The notes: generated by a model not told the origin, from the sequence alone. A stretch of 53,568 nt of DNA from JBEBGV01 sp040081265 (GCA_040081265.1 JBEBGV010000032.1:1-53568), one strand, 5' to 3'; shown: positions 16,642 through 24,698, counted from the first letter of the stretch. Numbers and translations are program-made.

Positions 16642-18005
16642 CCGCGATACGCGGATCGATCCTGCTCGCGGATGATGAAGACAAGATCCTCAAGCGACTG
16701 GGACGCGCCTTGCGCGAAGAGGGTCACGATGTCGTCGAGGTGGGATCGGCGCAGGCCGCGAAGCAGCAGATTGGCGAGCGGACCTTCGATCTGCTGGTCA
16801 TCGACAACGTCATGCCTGGCCTGAGCGGGCTCGAGCTCATCCGCGAGCTGAGCAACGGGGCCGTGGCTGGCGAGCGACCGCAGGTTGTCATGATGACCGC
16901 CCACGCCACCGTCGAGAGCGCGATCGAGGCGATGAAGCTCGGGGCCCTTGACTACCTCCAGAAGCCGTTCGAAGTCGAGGAACTGCTGGTGGTGGTGCGC
17001 CTGGCGCTCGAGCGTCAGCGCCTTCAGTCCGAGCGCCAATACCTGATCAGCGAGCGCAATGCCGACTTCAATCACTATGGCCTTGTCGGTCGCAGCCGAG
17101 CCATGGAAGACGTGATCAGATGCGCGGAACTGGTGGCGCAGACCAAGAGCACCGTCCTGATCACAGGCGAGACCGGGACCGGCAAGGAAATCGTGGCTCG
17201 CGCCATTCATCACCGGAGCGCGCAGCGCGACATGCCGCTGATCAAGGTCAATTGCGCCGCCATTCCAGACAGCCTGCTGGAGTCCGAACTCTTCGGACAC
17301 GTGCGCGGGGCCTTCACCGGCGCCACCCTGAGCAAGCGCGGTCGCTTCGCCCTCGCCGACGGCGGTTCCATCTTCCTCGACGAGATCGGAACGCTCAGCA
17401 CCGCGGTGCAGGCCAAGCTGCTGCGAGTGCTCCAGGAGCGTGAGTTCGAACCGCTCGGCTCCGAGCGCACGCAGCGCGTCGACGTCCGGGTGATCGCCGC
17501 GACAAACCGGGACCTCAAACAGATGGTGGCGGACGGGAGGTTTCAGGAAGACCTGTTCTATCGCCTGAACGTGATCCCCATCACCATCGCGCCGCTCCGC
17601 GATCGCCGCGACGATATCCCCCCCCTGGTCGAGCACTTCGTCCAGAAACACACGCAGCGCATCGGCAAGCGCATCGATCGGATTGACGATGAGGTGATGC
17701 AACTGCTCGGACGGTACGACTGGCCGGGCAACGTCAGAGAGCTCGAGAACACCATCGAGCGCGCGGTGGTCCTGTCGAGTTCGCGGGAGTTGACCTTGTC
17801 AGCGGTGTCACTGGTCGGCGCACCGACCAATCAGGGTTCCGGACTTCCCTCCTCGCGCCTCCACCAGAACATCGAGTGGGTGGAACGCGAGACCATCCGC
17901 AAGGCGATCGATCAGGCGGGCGGGATCAAGAAGGACGCGGCCGAGATCATGGGGATCAGCCAGCGGGCGCTCAGTTATTACCTGGCGAAGTACCGGCTCG
18001 ACTGA
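16638..18005 (+). CDS. NtrC-family sigma-54-dependent response regulator
   Basis: A 455-residue regulator with three domains: receiver (about 8-125; phospho-acceptor Asp56 in LLVIDNVMPG), AAA+ sigma-54 activation domain (about 145-380; Walker A GETGTGKE at 177-184, the sigma-54 contact loop GAFTGA at 224-229, GGSIFLDEIG), and a Fis-type helix-turn-helix at the C-terminus (KKDAAEIMGISQRALSYYL). Phosphorylation by the overlapping kinase would drive sigma-54 transcription. I searched the adjoining gaps by eye for a TGGCAC-N5-TTGC element and found none, so its targets are not apparent in this window. Confidence 0.96.
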   Translation: MTAIRGSILLADDEDKILKRLGRALREEGHDVVEVGSAQAAKQQIGERTFDLLVIDNVMPGLSGLELIRELSNGAVAGERPQVVMMTAHATVESAIEAMKLGALDYLQKPFEVEELLVVVRLALERQRLQSERQYLISERNADFNHYGLVGRSRAMEDVIRCAELVAQTKSTVLITGETGTGKEIVARAIHHRSAQRDMPLIKVNCAAIPDSLLESELFGHVRGAFTGATLSKRGRFALADGGSIFLDEIGTLSTAVQAKLLRVLQEREFEPLGSERTQRVDVRVIAATNRDLKQMVADGRFQEDLFYRLNVIPITIAPLRDRRDDIPPLVEHFVQKHTQRIGKRIDRIDDEVMQLLGRYDWPGNVRELENTIERAVVLSSSRELTLSAVSLVGAPTNQGSGLPSSRLHQNIEWVERETIRKAIDQAGGIKKDAAEIMGISQRALSYYLAKYRLD

Positions 18006-18036
18006 GCCGCGTTGGTTTACAGATAGCGAGGATTCA

Positions 18037-18498
18037 GTGACGAGTCAGCGAACCTTGTGGTGGATGGCATGTGCCGTCGTGGCGGCGATGACAGCAGTGA
18101 CGTGCGGTGGTAGTTCGCCGGGTTCCCCGTCTCCGGCTCCCTCTCCGGCACCAGCCCAGAGTCCTGCGCCAGCACCGGCTCCGGCGCCCGCGCCAGTGCC
18201 CGCGCCGTCTCCTGGCACCACCACCGTGACCATTACTGCGTCGGGTGTCTCTCCCAAGACTCTCACCGTCTCGCCGGGCACGCGCGTGCTCTTCATCAAC
18301 AACGACACGGCAGCTCACGACATGGCGTCTGACCCGCATCCCGAACACACCGACTGCGTCGAGATCAACCAGGTCGGATTCCTGACGCCTGGGCAACAGC
18401 GCCAGACGGGCAATCTCAACACCGTGCGCTCGTGCGGGTTCCACGATCACAACCAGCCCTCGAATCAGTCTCTGAACGGGCGGATAACGATTCAGTAG
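18037..18498 (+). CDS. cupredoxin-domain lipoprotein with Pro/Ala linker
   Basis: A 153-residue exported protein. The signal peptide ends at a lipobox-like AVTCGG (Cys23). Residues about 28-62 form a low-complexity Ser/Pro/Ala linker (repeats of PAPA) that would extend the domain away from the membrane. The rest is a plastocyanin/azurin-like fold: VSPGTRVLFINNDTAAHD supplies one His ligand and SCGFHDH gives the later Cys and His. A fourth axial Met is not evident, so the copper site may be atypical. The start is GTG 18037 with GAGGA just upstream. It lies 31 bases behind the sigma-54 regulator gene on the same strand. Confidence 0.85.
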   Translation: MTSQRTLWWMACAVVAAMTAVTCGGSSPGSPSPAPSPAPAQSPAPAPAPAPAPVPAPSPGTTTVTITASGVSPKTLTVSPGTRVLFINNDTAAHDMASDPHPEHTDCVEINQVGFLTPGQQRQTGNLNTVRSCGFHDHNQPSNQSLNGRITIQ

Positions 18499-18525
18499 GC
18501 AGTGGGCAGTGGGCAGTAGGCAGAC
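18498..18525 (+). repeat. short heptamer tandem repeat
   Basis: Units of seven bases starting at 18498, 18505, 18512 and 18519: GGCAGTG twice, then GGCAGTA, then a degenerate GGCAGAC. It begins on the last base of the cupredoxin stop codon and occupies most of the 43-base gap to the next convergent gene. Confidence 0.7.
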
Positions 18526-18541
18526 GGCACGGGCGCGGCAG

Positions 18542-19240
18542 TTACTCGGCTGTCTCCCCCGGCTTGAGTTCGAGGACCTCCACCGGTACTTTGAGATGCG
18601 CCTTGAGCGCGGCTGGAGTACCGGTGAGCATCGGGAAGGTGCCCCAGTGCATCGGCACCACCTGTCGGACGCCGAGCAGTTCGCACGCCTGCGCCGCCGC
18701 CGCCGGGCCCATCGTGAACCGATCGCCGATGGGAAGAAAGGCGATGTCTGGTCGATACAGTTCCCCGATCAGCTTCATGTCACCGAAGAGCGAGGTATCG
18801 CCAGCGTAATAGATCGTCAGTCCGTCTTCGAGGCGGACGACGTAGCCGCAGGCTTCGCCGAGGTAGATCGCCTGACCGTTCTCGACGCAGCTGCTGCTGT
18901 GCCGGGCGTGTGTCATCGACACCCGCAGCCCCAGCATCTCGATCGCCCCACCCTTGTTCATGGGCTCGGTGTTGGTCAGGCCCTTGCGGTGGAGCCACTC
19001 GCACAACTCGAACGCTCCGACCACCAGCGCCCCCGTATCGCGCGCGATCGGAACGAGATCGCCGATGTGGTCGGAGTGGCCGTGTGACACCAGGACCGCA
19101 TCCACCTTACCGGGACGACGGAGCACGGCCGGGCAGGCCGGATTGTCCGTGAGCCAGGGATCAAAGAGCAGTCGCCGGCCACCCGGCGTGCGGAGGAGGA
19201 AGGTGGAGTGGCCAAACCACGTGATTGCCAACCGTTGCAC
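18542..19240 (-). CDS. UPF0173 metal-dependent hydrolase
   Basis: A 232-residue metallo-beta-lactamase-fold protein of the UPF0173/YtkL type. It has the N-terminal ITWFGHSTF strand, the metal motif HGHSDH (H53, H55, D57, H58), and the C-terminal VVPMHWGTFP block typical of this family. It is soluble and cytoplasmic; members may act on RNA-like or phosphodiester substrates, but this one is uncharacterised. Start is GTG 19240 with TATCAT six bases upstream (leaderless-like). It diverges from lipA across 42 bases. Confidence 0.93.
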   Translation of the reverse strand: MQRLAITWFGHSTFLLRTPGGRRLLFDPWLTDNPACPAVLRRPGKVDAVLVSHGHSDHIGDLVPIARDTGALVVGAFELCEWLHRKGLTNTEPMNKGGAIEMLGLRVSMTHARHSSSCVENGQAIYLGEACGYVVRLEDGLTIYYAGDTSLFGDMKLIGELYRPDIAFLPIGDRFTMGPAAAAQACELLGVRQVVPMHWGTFPMLTGTPAALKAHLKVPVEVLELKPGETAE

Positions 19241-19246
19241 CGCCCG

Positions 19247-19275
19247 ATGATACGGGAGCCATAGGCTGGTACACT
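19247..19275. promoter_or_regulatory. divergent leaderless-type -10 boxes (UPF0173 and lipA)
   Basis: TATCAT on the minus strand (19252-19247) ends 6 bases before GTG 19240, and TACACT on the plus strand (19270-19275) ends 7 bases before TTG 19283. Both match TANNNT. No good -35 is visible for either. Confidence 0.45.
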
Positions 19276-19282
19276 AGGAGCG

Positions 19283-20200
19283 TTGCCTGTTGAAGCCCCG
19301 CTGACCTTCGTCAAGCCGCGAGAACCCAAGCCGGACTGGCTCCGGGTCCGTGCGCCCGGGTCGGAGAATTACCTCCGCCTCAAGGGCATCATGCACGACC
19401 TGAAGCTCAATACGGTCTGCGAAGACGCGCGTTGCCCCAATATCGGCGAGTGCTGGCACCACGGCACCGCGACGTTCATGATTCTCGGGGATGTCTGTAC
19501 CCGTGCGTGTGCGTACTGTGCGGTGGCACATGGCCGGCCGAACGAACTGGACATGGCCGAGCCTGCGCGGGTGGCCGAGGCCGTGGCAAGGATGAACCTG
19601 CAATACGCCGTGGTCACTTCAGTGGATCGTGACGATCTGGCCGACGGCGGCGCATCAGTGTTTGCCGAGACCATCCGCCGAATTCGAACGCAGGTGCCGG
19701 CCTGCCGTATCGAGGTGCTGATCCCCGACTTTCAAGGCATCGAGTCGGCACTCCATGCCGTGCTCGACGCCGGGCCAGACGTGCTCAATCACAACACCGA
19801 AACCGTGCCCCGCCTCTACCGGATGGCGCGCTCGGGCGGTAAGTATCCGCGCACGCTCGAACTCCTCGATCGGTCACGGCACTACGCACCGACCGTCGCG
19901 ACCAAAACAGGGGTCATGGTCGGCCTCGGCGAGGAAGTGGACGAACTGATCGCTGTGTTCGACGACCTGCGCCGCGTGGGGGTGTCGATCCTGACCATCG
20001 GTCAATATCTCCGCCCCAGCGCGAAGCACGCGCCGATGACGCGCTACTACACGCCGGCTGAATTCGCAGAGCTCAAGCGTCTGGCCCTCGACCGCGGATT
20101 CGTCCATGTCGAGTCCGGCCCCCTGGTGCGCAGTTCGTATCACGCGCACGAACAAGCCGACGCCTTCGACCGCGCACACGCTCAGCCGCCACGCTCGTAG
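19283..20200 (+). CDS. lipA: lipoyl synthase
   Basis: Radical-SAM lipoyl synthase, 305 residues, inserting two sulfurs into octanoylated carrier proteins. The auxiliary cluster motif CEDARCPNIGEC gives C46, C51 and C57; the radical-SAM motif CTRACAYC gives C72, C76 and C79; the C-terminal RSSYHA motif that supplies a Ser ligand is present. Length is normal. The start is TTG 19283 with AGGAG very close upstream and TACACT seven bases before, so either an SD or leaderless mode is possible. Its product is needed by the E2 subunit of pyruvate dehydrogenase encoded at 36-37.3 kb; no lipB is in the window. Confidence 0.97.
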   Translation: MPVEAPLTFVKPREPKPDWLRVRAPGSENYLRLKGIMHDLKLNTVCEDARCPNIGECWHHGTATFMILGDVCTRACAYCAVAHGRPNELDMAEPARVAEAVARMNLQYAVVTSVDRDDLADGGASVFAETIRRIRTQVPACRIEVLIPDFQGIESALHAVLDAGPDVLNHNTETVPRLYRMARSGGKYPRTLELLDRSRHYAPTVATKTGVMVGLGEEVDELIAVFDDLRRVGVSILTIGQYLRPSAKHAPMTRYYTPAEFAELKRLALDRGFVHVESGPLVRSSYHAHEQADAFDRAHAQPPRS

Positions 20201-20213
20201 GGGGACCAATCCC

Positions 20214-20456
20214 TCAGCGATTCAACAGGCTGATTTCCCGCTCGAGGTCGGCGATCTTCTGCTCGAGCATCGCGCGATGCGCAGGCGCGCACGCGCGCTG
20301 GAGCTGGCCAAGGGCCTCGGTTCGCGCCAGCTGAAGGGTCGTGCGTTCCTGGCGGCGCTCGACTTCTTCGGGGCTGAGTGCAGGCCCGGGGGCACGGGCG
20401 TCCTCCGCGGCGTCCTGTTGTGCCTCGACCGACTTGCTTTCCCAGCCTCGTGCCAT
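20214..20456 (-). CDS. small coiled-coil hypothetical protein
   Basis: An 80-residue, highly charged protein with no recognised family and no signal peptide. The Glu/Arg/Ala/Leu composition and heptad-like spacing (EKIADLEREISLLNR-like C-terminus) suggest a helical or coiled-coil protein. Start ATG 20456 has GAGGGCAGG upstream. It converges on lipA with a 13-base gap. Confidence 0.6.
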   Translation of the reverse strand: MARGWESKSVEAQQDAAEDARAPGPALSPEEVERRQERTTLQLARTEALGQLQRACAPAHRAMLEQKIADLEREISLLNR

Positions 20457-20569
20457 CCTGCCCTCATCCCGATGTCAACGGCGCCAGGTAACACCCGCGC
20501 AGAGACTGCGCCTGACCTCGATGTTACCGCCGATTCCGCCAGGCGGGACATTGAGCCCTGGCAGCCGGG

Positions 20570-20599
20570 TTGACGCTAAAACTACACGTGTAGTAGTAA
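20570..20599 (+). promoter_or_regulatory. promoter of the BlaI/M56/TIGR03435 operon
   Basis: TTGACG (20570-20575, five of six consensus bases) and a TAGTAA -10-like hexamer (20594-20599) are 18 bases apart. A 14-base palindrome fills the spacer, so a bound repressor would block RNA polymerase directly. Confidence 0.5.
20581..20594. promoter_or_regulatory. BlaI-type operator palindrome
   Basis: Perfect 14-base palindrome ACTACACGTGTAGT. Its core TACA-CG-TGTA matches the TACA/TGTA dyad of BlaI/MecI operators. It lies 29-42 bases before the blaI-type start codon and between the -35 and -10 elements, as expected for autorepression. Confidence 0.65.
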
Positions 20600-20622
20600 T
20601 ACACACTCCTGTAGGAGCACAG

Positions 20623-21009
20623 ATGTCCCACCCGCGACTATCGAAGCTCGAACTCCAGATCATGGAGCGGCTGTGGACCGCCGGCGCCTCGTCTGTACGA
20701 GAAATCCAGGAGGCATTTCCCGAACGCCGCCGGCCCGCATACACCACGGTGCAGACCATGGTCTACAGGCTGGAGGCCAAAGGAGTGGTGCGGCGCACCA
20801 GGAAGATCGGCAACGCGCACGTTTTTGAAGCGCTGGTGTCCAGGGGCGCCGCCGAGCGACGGCTGATTGACGAACTGCTGGCGTTGGTGGGCGGCAGCGG
20901 ACGTACCGTGGTCGCGCACCTGGTCGAGGCCGGCAACGTGACCGACGAAGACCTGCGCGCTGCGCGTCGGATCCTGCAGCAGTCGACCAAGAAGGAGGAG
21001 CGCTCATGA
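20623..21009 (+). CDS. BlaI/MecI/CopY family repressor
   Basis: A 128-residue winged-helix repressor of the BlaI/MecI family. Typical features are the N-terminal KLELQIMERLW helix, VREIQEAFPE, the recognition helix region AYTTVQTMVYRLEAKG, and a C-terminal dimerisation half ending with KKEERS. ATG 20623 is the start because it begins exactly at the family N-terminus and has AGGAG 8 bases upstream; the frame is open farther upstream only by chance. It overlaps the M56 peptidase gene by ATGA (21006-21009). By analogy with BlaI/BlaR1, cleavage of this repressor after signal sensing would derepress the operon. A BlaI-like operator sits in the promoter. Confidence 0.95.
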   Translation: MSHPRLSKLELQIMERLWTAGASSVREIQEAFPERRRPAYTTVQTMVYRLEAKGVVRRTRKIGNAHVFEALVSRGAAERRLIDELLALVGGSGRTVVAHLVEAGNVTDEDLRAARRILQQSTKKEERS

Positions 21010-22769
21010 CCGGGCTGCTCAACCATCTGTGGCAGTCCACGCTCTTTCTCGTCGCCGTCTGGCTCGTGGCACGCGCACTGTCCAACCATCGCGCCGCGGT
21101 GCGGCATGGACTGTGGCTGGCGGCATCGCTGAAGTTTCTCGTCCCCTTCGACGCGCTGGTCGCTTTCGGGCGGCAGTTCGGCTCGGGACTGCCCGGCGCT
21201 ACGTCACAACCCCTCACTCGCGTTATCGAGTTCACGAGTGAGCCCTTTTCACATCCGGTGGTGACCGTCGCAGCCTCTGTCGTGACGATCTCGGGTCCGG
21301 AGGGCCACGAGTGGCCAGATGCCGCAGTGCTCATCACGGCGTGGAGCGTGGGCTTCATCGCAGCGATGGCCGGATGGGGGCTCGAGTGGCTGCGCACGAC
21401 CAGACTTGTCACCCAGCATCGCGGAAGGGTCGACCAGCACCTTGGCGAGGCACTCGCGCGCATGGCGCAGAGGGGTCAGCGCCCTGTCTCGCTGCCGATT
21501 GCCGTCTGCACCACACGGGTCGAGCCGGGTATCTTCGGCATCGTACGGCCAGTCCTGATCTGGCCACACGCCCTCACCGCGCAACTCACGACAGCCGAGG
21601 TCGAAGCCATCCTGGCGCACGAACTCTGTCATGTCAGACGCCACGACAACCTGACCGCTGCCGTTCACAACCTGGTGTCTGCGATCTTCTGGTTCTATCC
21701 AGTGGTCGGCTGGATCGGCACGCAACTCCACCTCGAGCGCGAGCGTGCCTGCGATGAAGCAGTCCTGCGAACCGGATTTCCACGCCGCACCTACGCTGAG
21801 AGCATCGTCAAGACGTGCGAGTTCTGCATCCCCACGCACGCGCTTGCCGCGTCGGGCGCCACAGGCAACTTGCGCACGCGCGTCGTGGGCATCATGCGTG
21901 GTCAGGCCAGCGCGTTGATGGGCCACACGCAGCGGATCGCGCTTGGAACGGCGGCAGCGAGCGCCCTGCTGCTCCCAGTGGCTTTCGGCGCCGCGTCTGC
22001 CCCGCACCTGCGCGCACAGGCGCCCGCGGTCGCTGGGGGGTCGCCTTCGTTTGAGGTGGCCTCGGTCAAGCAGAACACCAGTGGTGAGAACGCCCGCGGG
22101 TTTCAGGCTATCCCCGGCGGGCGCGTCACCCTCACGAATCTGACGCTGCGCGATCTGATCGTCAGGGCCTATGAGACACAGGAACATCTCGTCGTCGGTG
22201 GGCCTGACTGGGTCGGCACCGATCGCTTCGACATCGTCGCCACAGCCACGGGACACCCAGCCCCAGGTCAGACGATCTCGATGGTACGCACGCTGCTGGC
22301 GGATCGCTTCAGGCTGGTCATGCACCGCGAGACTCGCGACATGCCGATCTACAACCTGGTCGCCGCGCGCAGCGGCCAGCAGCCGAGCGATGGCCTGAGG
22401 GCCACCACGTGTGTGCAGGGCTCCCCCGGCTCGACGACCACCGACGCCGCGGATGCTCACGGCCGGTTCCTGTGCGGCATCAACCGCCTCGGCGGTGGAC
22501 AGATCCTTCTCACGGGCAGCACGCTCGATACATTTGCCAATCGACTGGGCAGTCTTCGTCCTGTGGAACGCACTGTGATCAACCGCACCGGCCTCGAAGG
22601 TCGCTTCGACATCAACCTGACGTTCACGCCGGGTCTTCCGGAACCGGGAGCCGATGGGCTCTCTCTCTTCACGACAATCGAGGAACGACTCGGGCTGACA
22701 CTCGTACCCGCGCGCGGGCCGGTCGAAGTACTTGTCATCGACAGCGTTCACCACCCATCGCCAGATTGA
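21006..22769 (+). CDS. M56 (BlaR1-like) metallopeptidase fused to a TIGR03435 domain
   Basis: A 587-residue membrane sensor-protease. The N-terminal half is a BlaR1/MecR1-type M56 peptidase: hydrophobic segments near 8-28, 35-50 and 105-125, zinc motif HELCH (205-209) and the downstream ERACDEA (246-252). A further membrane helix follows at about 318-338. The extracytoplasmic C-terminus (about 345-587) is not a penicillin-binding domain but a TIGR03435 domain: FEVASVKQ (349-356), NLTLRDLIVRAYE, VVGGPDWVGTDRFDI, LLADRFRLVMHRETRDMP, and the closing GPVEVLVIDSVHHPSPD. This domain is therefore the probable sensor. It is overlapped by the repressor gene and followed 71 bases later by a free TIGR03435 gene. 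Confidence 0.92.
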   Translation: MTGLLNHLWQSTLFLVAVWLVARALSNHRAAVRHGLWLAASLKFLVPFDALVAFGRQFGSGLPGATSQPLTRVIEFTSEPFSHPVVTVAASVVTISGPEGHEWPDAAVLITAWSVGFIAAMAGWGLEWLRTTRLVTQHRGRVDQHLGEALARMAQRGQRPVSLPIAVCTTRVEPGIFGIVRPVLIWPHALTAQLTTAEVEAILAHELCHVRRHDNLTAAVHNLVSAIFWFYPVVGWIGTQLHLERERACDEAVLRTGFPRRTYAESIVKTCEFCIPTHALAASGATGNLRTRVVGIMRGQASALMGHTQRIALGTAAASALLLPVAFGAASAPHLRAQAPAVAGGSPSFEVASVKQNTSGENARGFQAIPGGRVTLTNLTLRDLIVRAYETQEHLVVGGPDWVGTDRFDIVATATGHPAPGQTISMVRTLLADRFRLVMHRETRDMPIYNLVAARSGQQPSDGLRATTCVQGSPGSTTTDAADAHGRFLCGINRLGGGQILLTGSTLDTFANRLGSLRPVERTVINRTGLEGRFDINLTFTPGLPEPGADGLSLFTTIEERLGLTLVPARGPVEVLVIDSVHHPSPD

Positions 22770-22840
22770 GGGCACGACTCAGTCCGTCTGCAGGCCAAAC
22801 GGATCTCGCAGACGTCTAGAACGCAGCACGGAGATCTCAG

Positions 22841-23800
22841 ATGCGCACACCGCCCTTCGCCGCACTTACCGTTGTGGGTCTCGTTTCGGCCTATGGCCTG
22901 CTCGCGTCAACACGAACGGTCGCGCAAGATGTCATCCAGTTGCGGACTGCCCCACCAGACGCGCCGGCGCCTCAAGCAACTGGCACCGGGCCGCTGCAAT
23001 TCGAAGTCGCCTCCGTGAAGCCAAACAAAGGCGGCGGAGGCCAGGTGTCTATCGGCATTCAGCCCGGCGGACGGTTTCAGGCAACCAACGTCACGCTTCG
23101 CGATCTGATTCGCATTGCCTATCAGGTGCAGCCGTTTCAAATCGTTGGTGGCCCGTCGTGGATAGAGTCGGATCGCTTCGACATTGCCGCCAAGGCTGAA
23201 GGGGATTTTCCGCCGACACCGCCTGTCCCTGGCGGCGCTCCCGGCGTGCCACAGCGGATGCTGCAGGGCTTGCTCACGGAACGCTTCACGCTCACGACCC
23301 ACATCGACACGCGGGACATGCCGGTCTACGAACTGGTGATCGCGCGGCGCGACGGACAACTGGGGAGCGCACTGAAGGCCTCGGCGCTCGATTGCGCGGC
23401 GACGGCGGCGCGACGCGGCGGCCCACCGCCCGCACAGCCCGGACCCGGCGGCCGCGGTGGAGTGCCGGGATGCGGCATGCGCATCGGTCCTGGTGTCCTC
23501 AACGGCAACGGCGTGTCGATGGCCTTCCTGGCGAACAGCCTGTCGCAGATGGTGCAACGCGTTGTGACCGACAAGACCGGCCTGACGGGCAACTACGAAT
23601 TCGAGGTCAGATTCACGCCGGAGGGTCCGCAGCCTGGCCCTGCCGCGCCGCCTGGCGGTCCTGCGCCATTGCCAGCCGATCCGAACGCTCCGTCAATCTA
23701 CACCGCCGTGCAGGAGCAGCTCGGCCTGAAGCTCGAAGGCGCGCGCGGCCCCGTGTCGGTGCTGGTGATCGACAAGGTAGAACCGCCGACGCCGGACTGA
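22841..23800 (+). CDS. TIGR03435 family exported protein
   Basis: A 319-residue exported protein with a signal segment (about 1-27) and one TIGR03435 domain from about residue 50. Blocks shared with the M56-fused copy are LQFEVASVKPNKG, VTLRDLIRIAYQ, IVGGPSWIESDRFDIAAK, LLTERFTLTTHIDTRDMPVY, VTDKTGLTGNYEFEV and the terminal PVSVLVIDKVEPPTPD. Pro/Gly/Ala-rich inserts around 195-215 and 270-285 look like flexible loops. The function of this acidobacterial family is unknown. GGAG lies upstream of ATG 22841. Confidence 0.92.
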   Translation: MRTPPFAALTVVGLVSAYGLLASTRTVAQDVIQLRTAPPDAPAPQATGTGPLQFEVASVKPNKGGGGQVSIGIQPGGRFQATNVTLRDLIRIAYQVQPFQIVGGPSWIESDRFDIAAKAEGDFPPTPPVPGGAPGVPQRMLQGLLTERFTLTTHIDTRDMPVYELVIARRDGQLGSALKASALDCAATAARRGGPPPAQPGPGGRGGVPGCGMRIGPGVLNGNGVSMAFLANSLSQMVQRVVTDKTGLTGNYEFEVRFTPEGPQPGPAAPPGGPAPLPADPNAPSIYTAVQEQLGLKLEGARGPVSVLVIDKVEPPTPD

Positions 23801-23831
23801 AACTTTGGGCGGCGACGAGTGTTAGAGGGGC

Positions 23832-24698
23832 ATGACCAGACTACTTGTCCTCCCAGCCATTGTCGTGGCCGCCACGCTGTCACTGTCAGCGCAGGGGCCG
23901 GCACCGATCACGCCACGGCCGTCATTTGAGGTGGCGTCGGTCAAGAAGAACACGTCCGGAGAGTTTGGTGGCTCCATCGGTGGTCGGCCAGGGCAGGTGA
24001 CCGTCCGGAACAACACGCTGCGAAACATCGTCCGGAACGTGTATCGCCTGCAGGACTTCCAGATTGTCGGCGGTCCATCGTGGTTTGACACCGAGCGATT
24101 CGACATCACTGGACGGGCGCCGGTGGAGACGACGCAGGACGACATGATGCTGATGGTTCAGGAACTGCTCGCCGATCGCTTCAAGCTGGTGCTCCACATG
24201 GAGACGCGACAGTTGCCGGTGTATGTCCTGCTTCCCTCCAGAGCGGATGGCCGACCGGGTCCGAAGCTGACGATGTCGACCGTCGATTGCGCCGCCCTCG
24301 TTGCGTCGCTTGCGGCAGCTCGGCAAGGTGGTGCACCACCGCCGACTCCAACAGCCGGTGCCCAGCCGTTCTGCGGCACCCGCACAACGCCGGGGCGCAT
24401 TCAGGGCAGCTCGGTCACGATGGCGAACTTCGGCAGGAACCTGTCCAACTTCGCCGGTCGTATGGTCATCGATCGAACGGGCCTCGCGGGCTCGTGGGAC
24501 CTCGAACTGCAGTGGACGCCTGATCCGGGCATGATGCCTGCCCTACCGCCGAATGCACCGCCACTGCCAGCGCCGGACCCGAACGGGCCGTCGCTGTTCA
24601 CGGCCATTCAGGAACAGCTCGGTCTGAAGCTGGACTCGCAACGCGGACCGGTTGACGTTCTCGTCATCGACTCGGCACAGCAGCCGTCTCCAGACTGA
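23832..24698 (+). CDS. TIGR03435 family exported protein
   Basis: Third TIGR03435 domain in the cluster: a 288-residue protein with a signal peptide (about 1-20). Conserved blocks are FEVASVKKNTSGEFGG, NTLRNIVRNVYRL, IVGGPSWFDTERFDITG, LLADRFKLVLHMETRQLPVY, MVIDRTGLAGSWDLEL, LFTAIQEQLGLKL and the terminal PVDVLVIDSAQQPSPD. It is close in plan to the sensor domain of the M56 protein and to the 22841 copy, so the three probably arose by duplication. GAGGGG precedes ATG 23832. The stop shares one base with the next start (TGATG). Confidence 0.92.
   Translation: MTRLLVLPAIVVAATLSLSAQGPAPITPRPSFEVASVKKNTSGEFGGSIGGRPGQVTVRNNTLRNIVRNVYRLQDFQIVGGPSWFDTERFDITGRAPVETTQDDMMLMVQELLADRFKLVLHMETRQLPVYVLLPSRADGRPGPKLTMSTVDCAALVASLAAARQGGAPPPTPTAGAQPFCGTRTTPGRIQGSSVTMANFGRNLSNFAGRMVIDRTGLAGSWDLELQWTPDPGMMPALPPNAPPLPAPDPNGPSLFTAIQEQLGLKLDSQRGPVDVLVIDSAQQPSPD

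Noticed and set aside
18121..18215. CRISPR-like or transposon-like repeat
   Set aside because: The repetitive bases encode the Ser/Pro/Ala linker of the cupredoxin lipoprotein in frame; it is low-complexity coding sequence.
20623..22769. Beta-lactam resistance locus
   Set aside because: BlaI and M56/BlaR1-like genes might suggest it, but the sensor domain is not penicillin-binding and there is no beta-lactamase or PBP gene in the cluster.
21249..22775. 508-codon open frame on the minus strand
   Set aside because: It runs antisense to the M56/TIGR03435 gene, whose protein has clear domains. The antisense translation is Arg/His/Gly-rich with no family signature; it is a by-product of high GC codon use.
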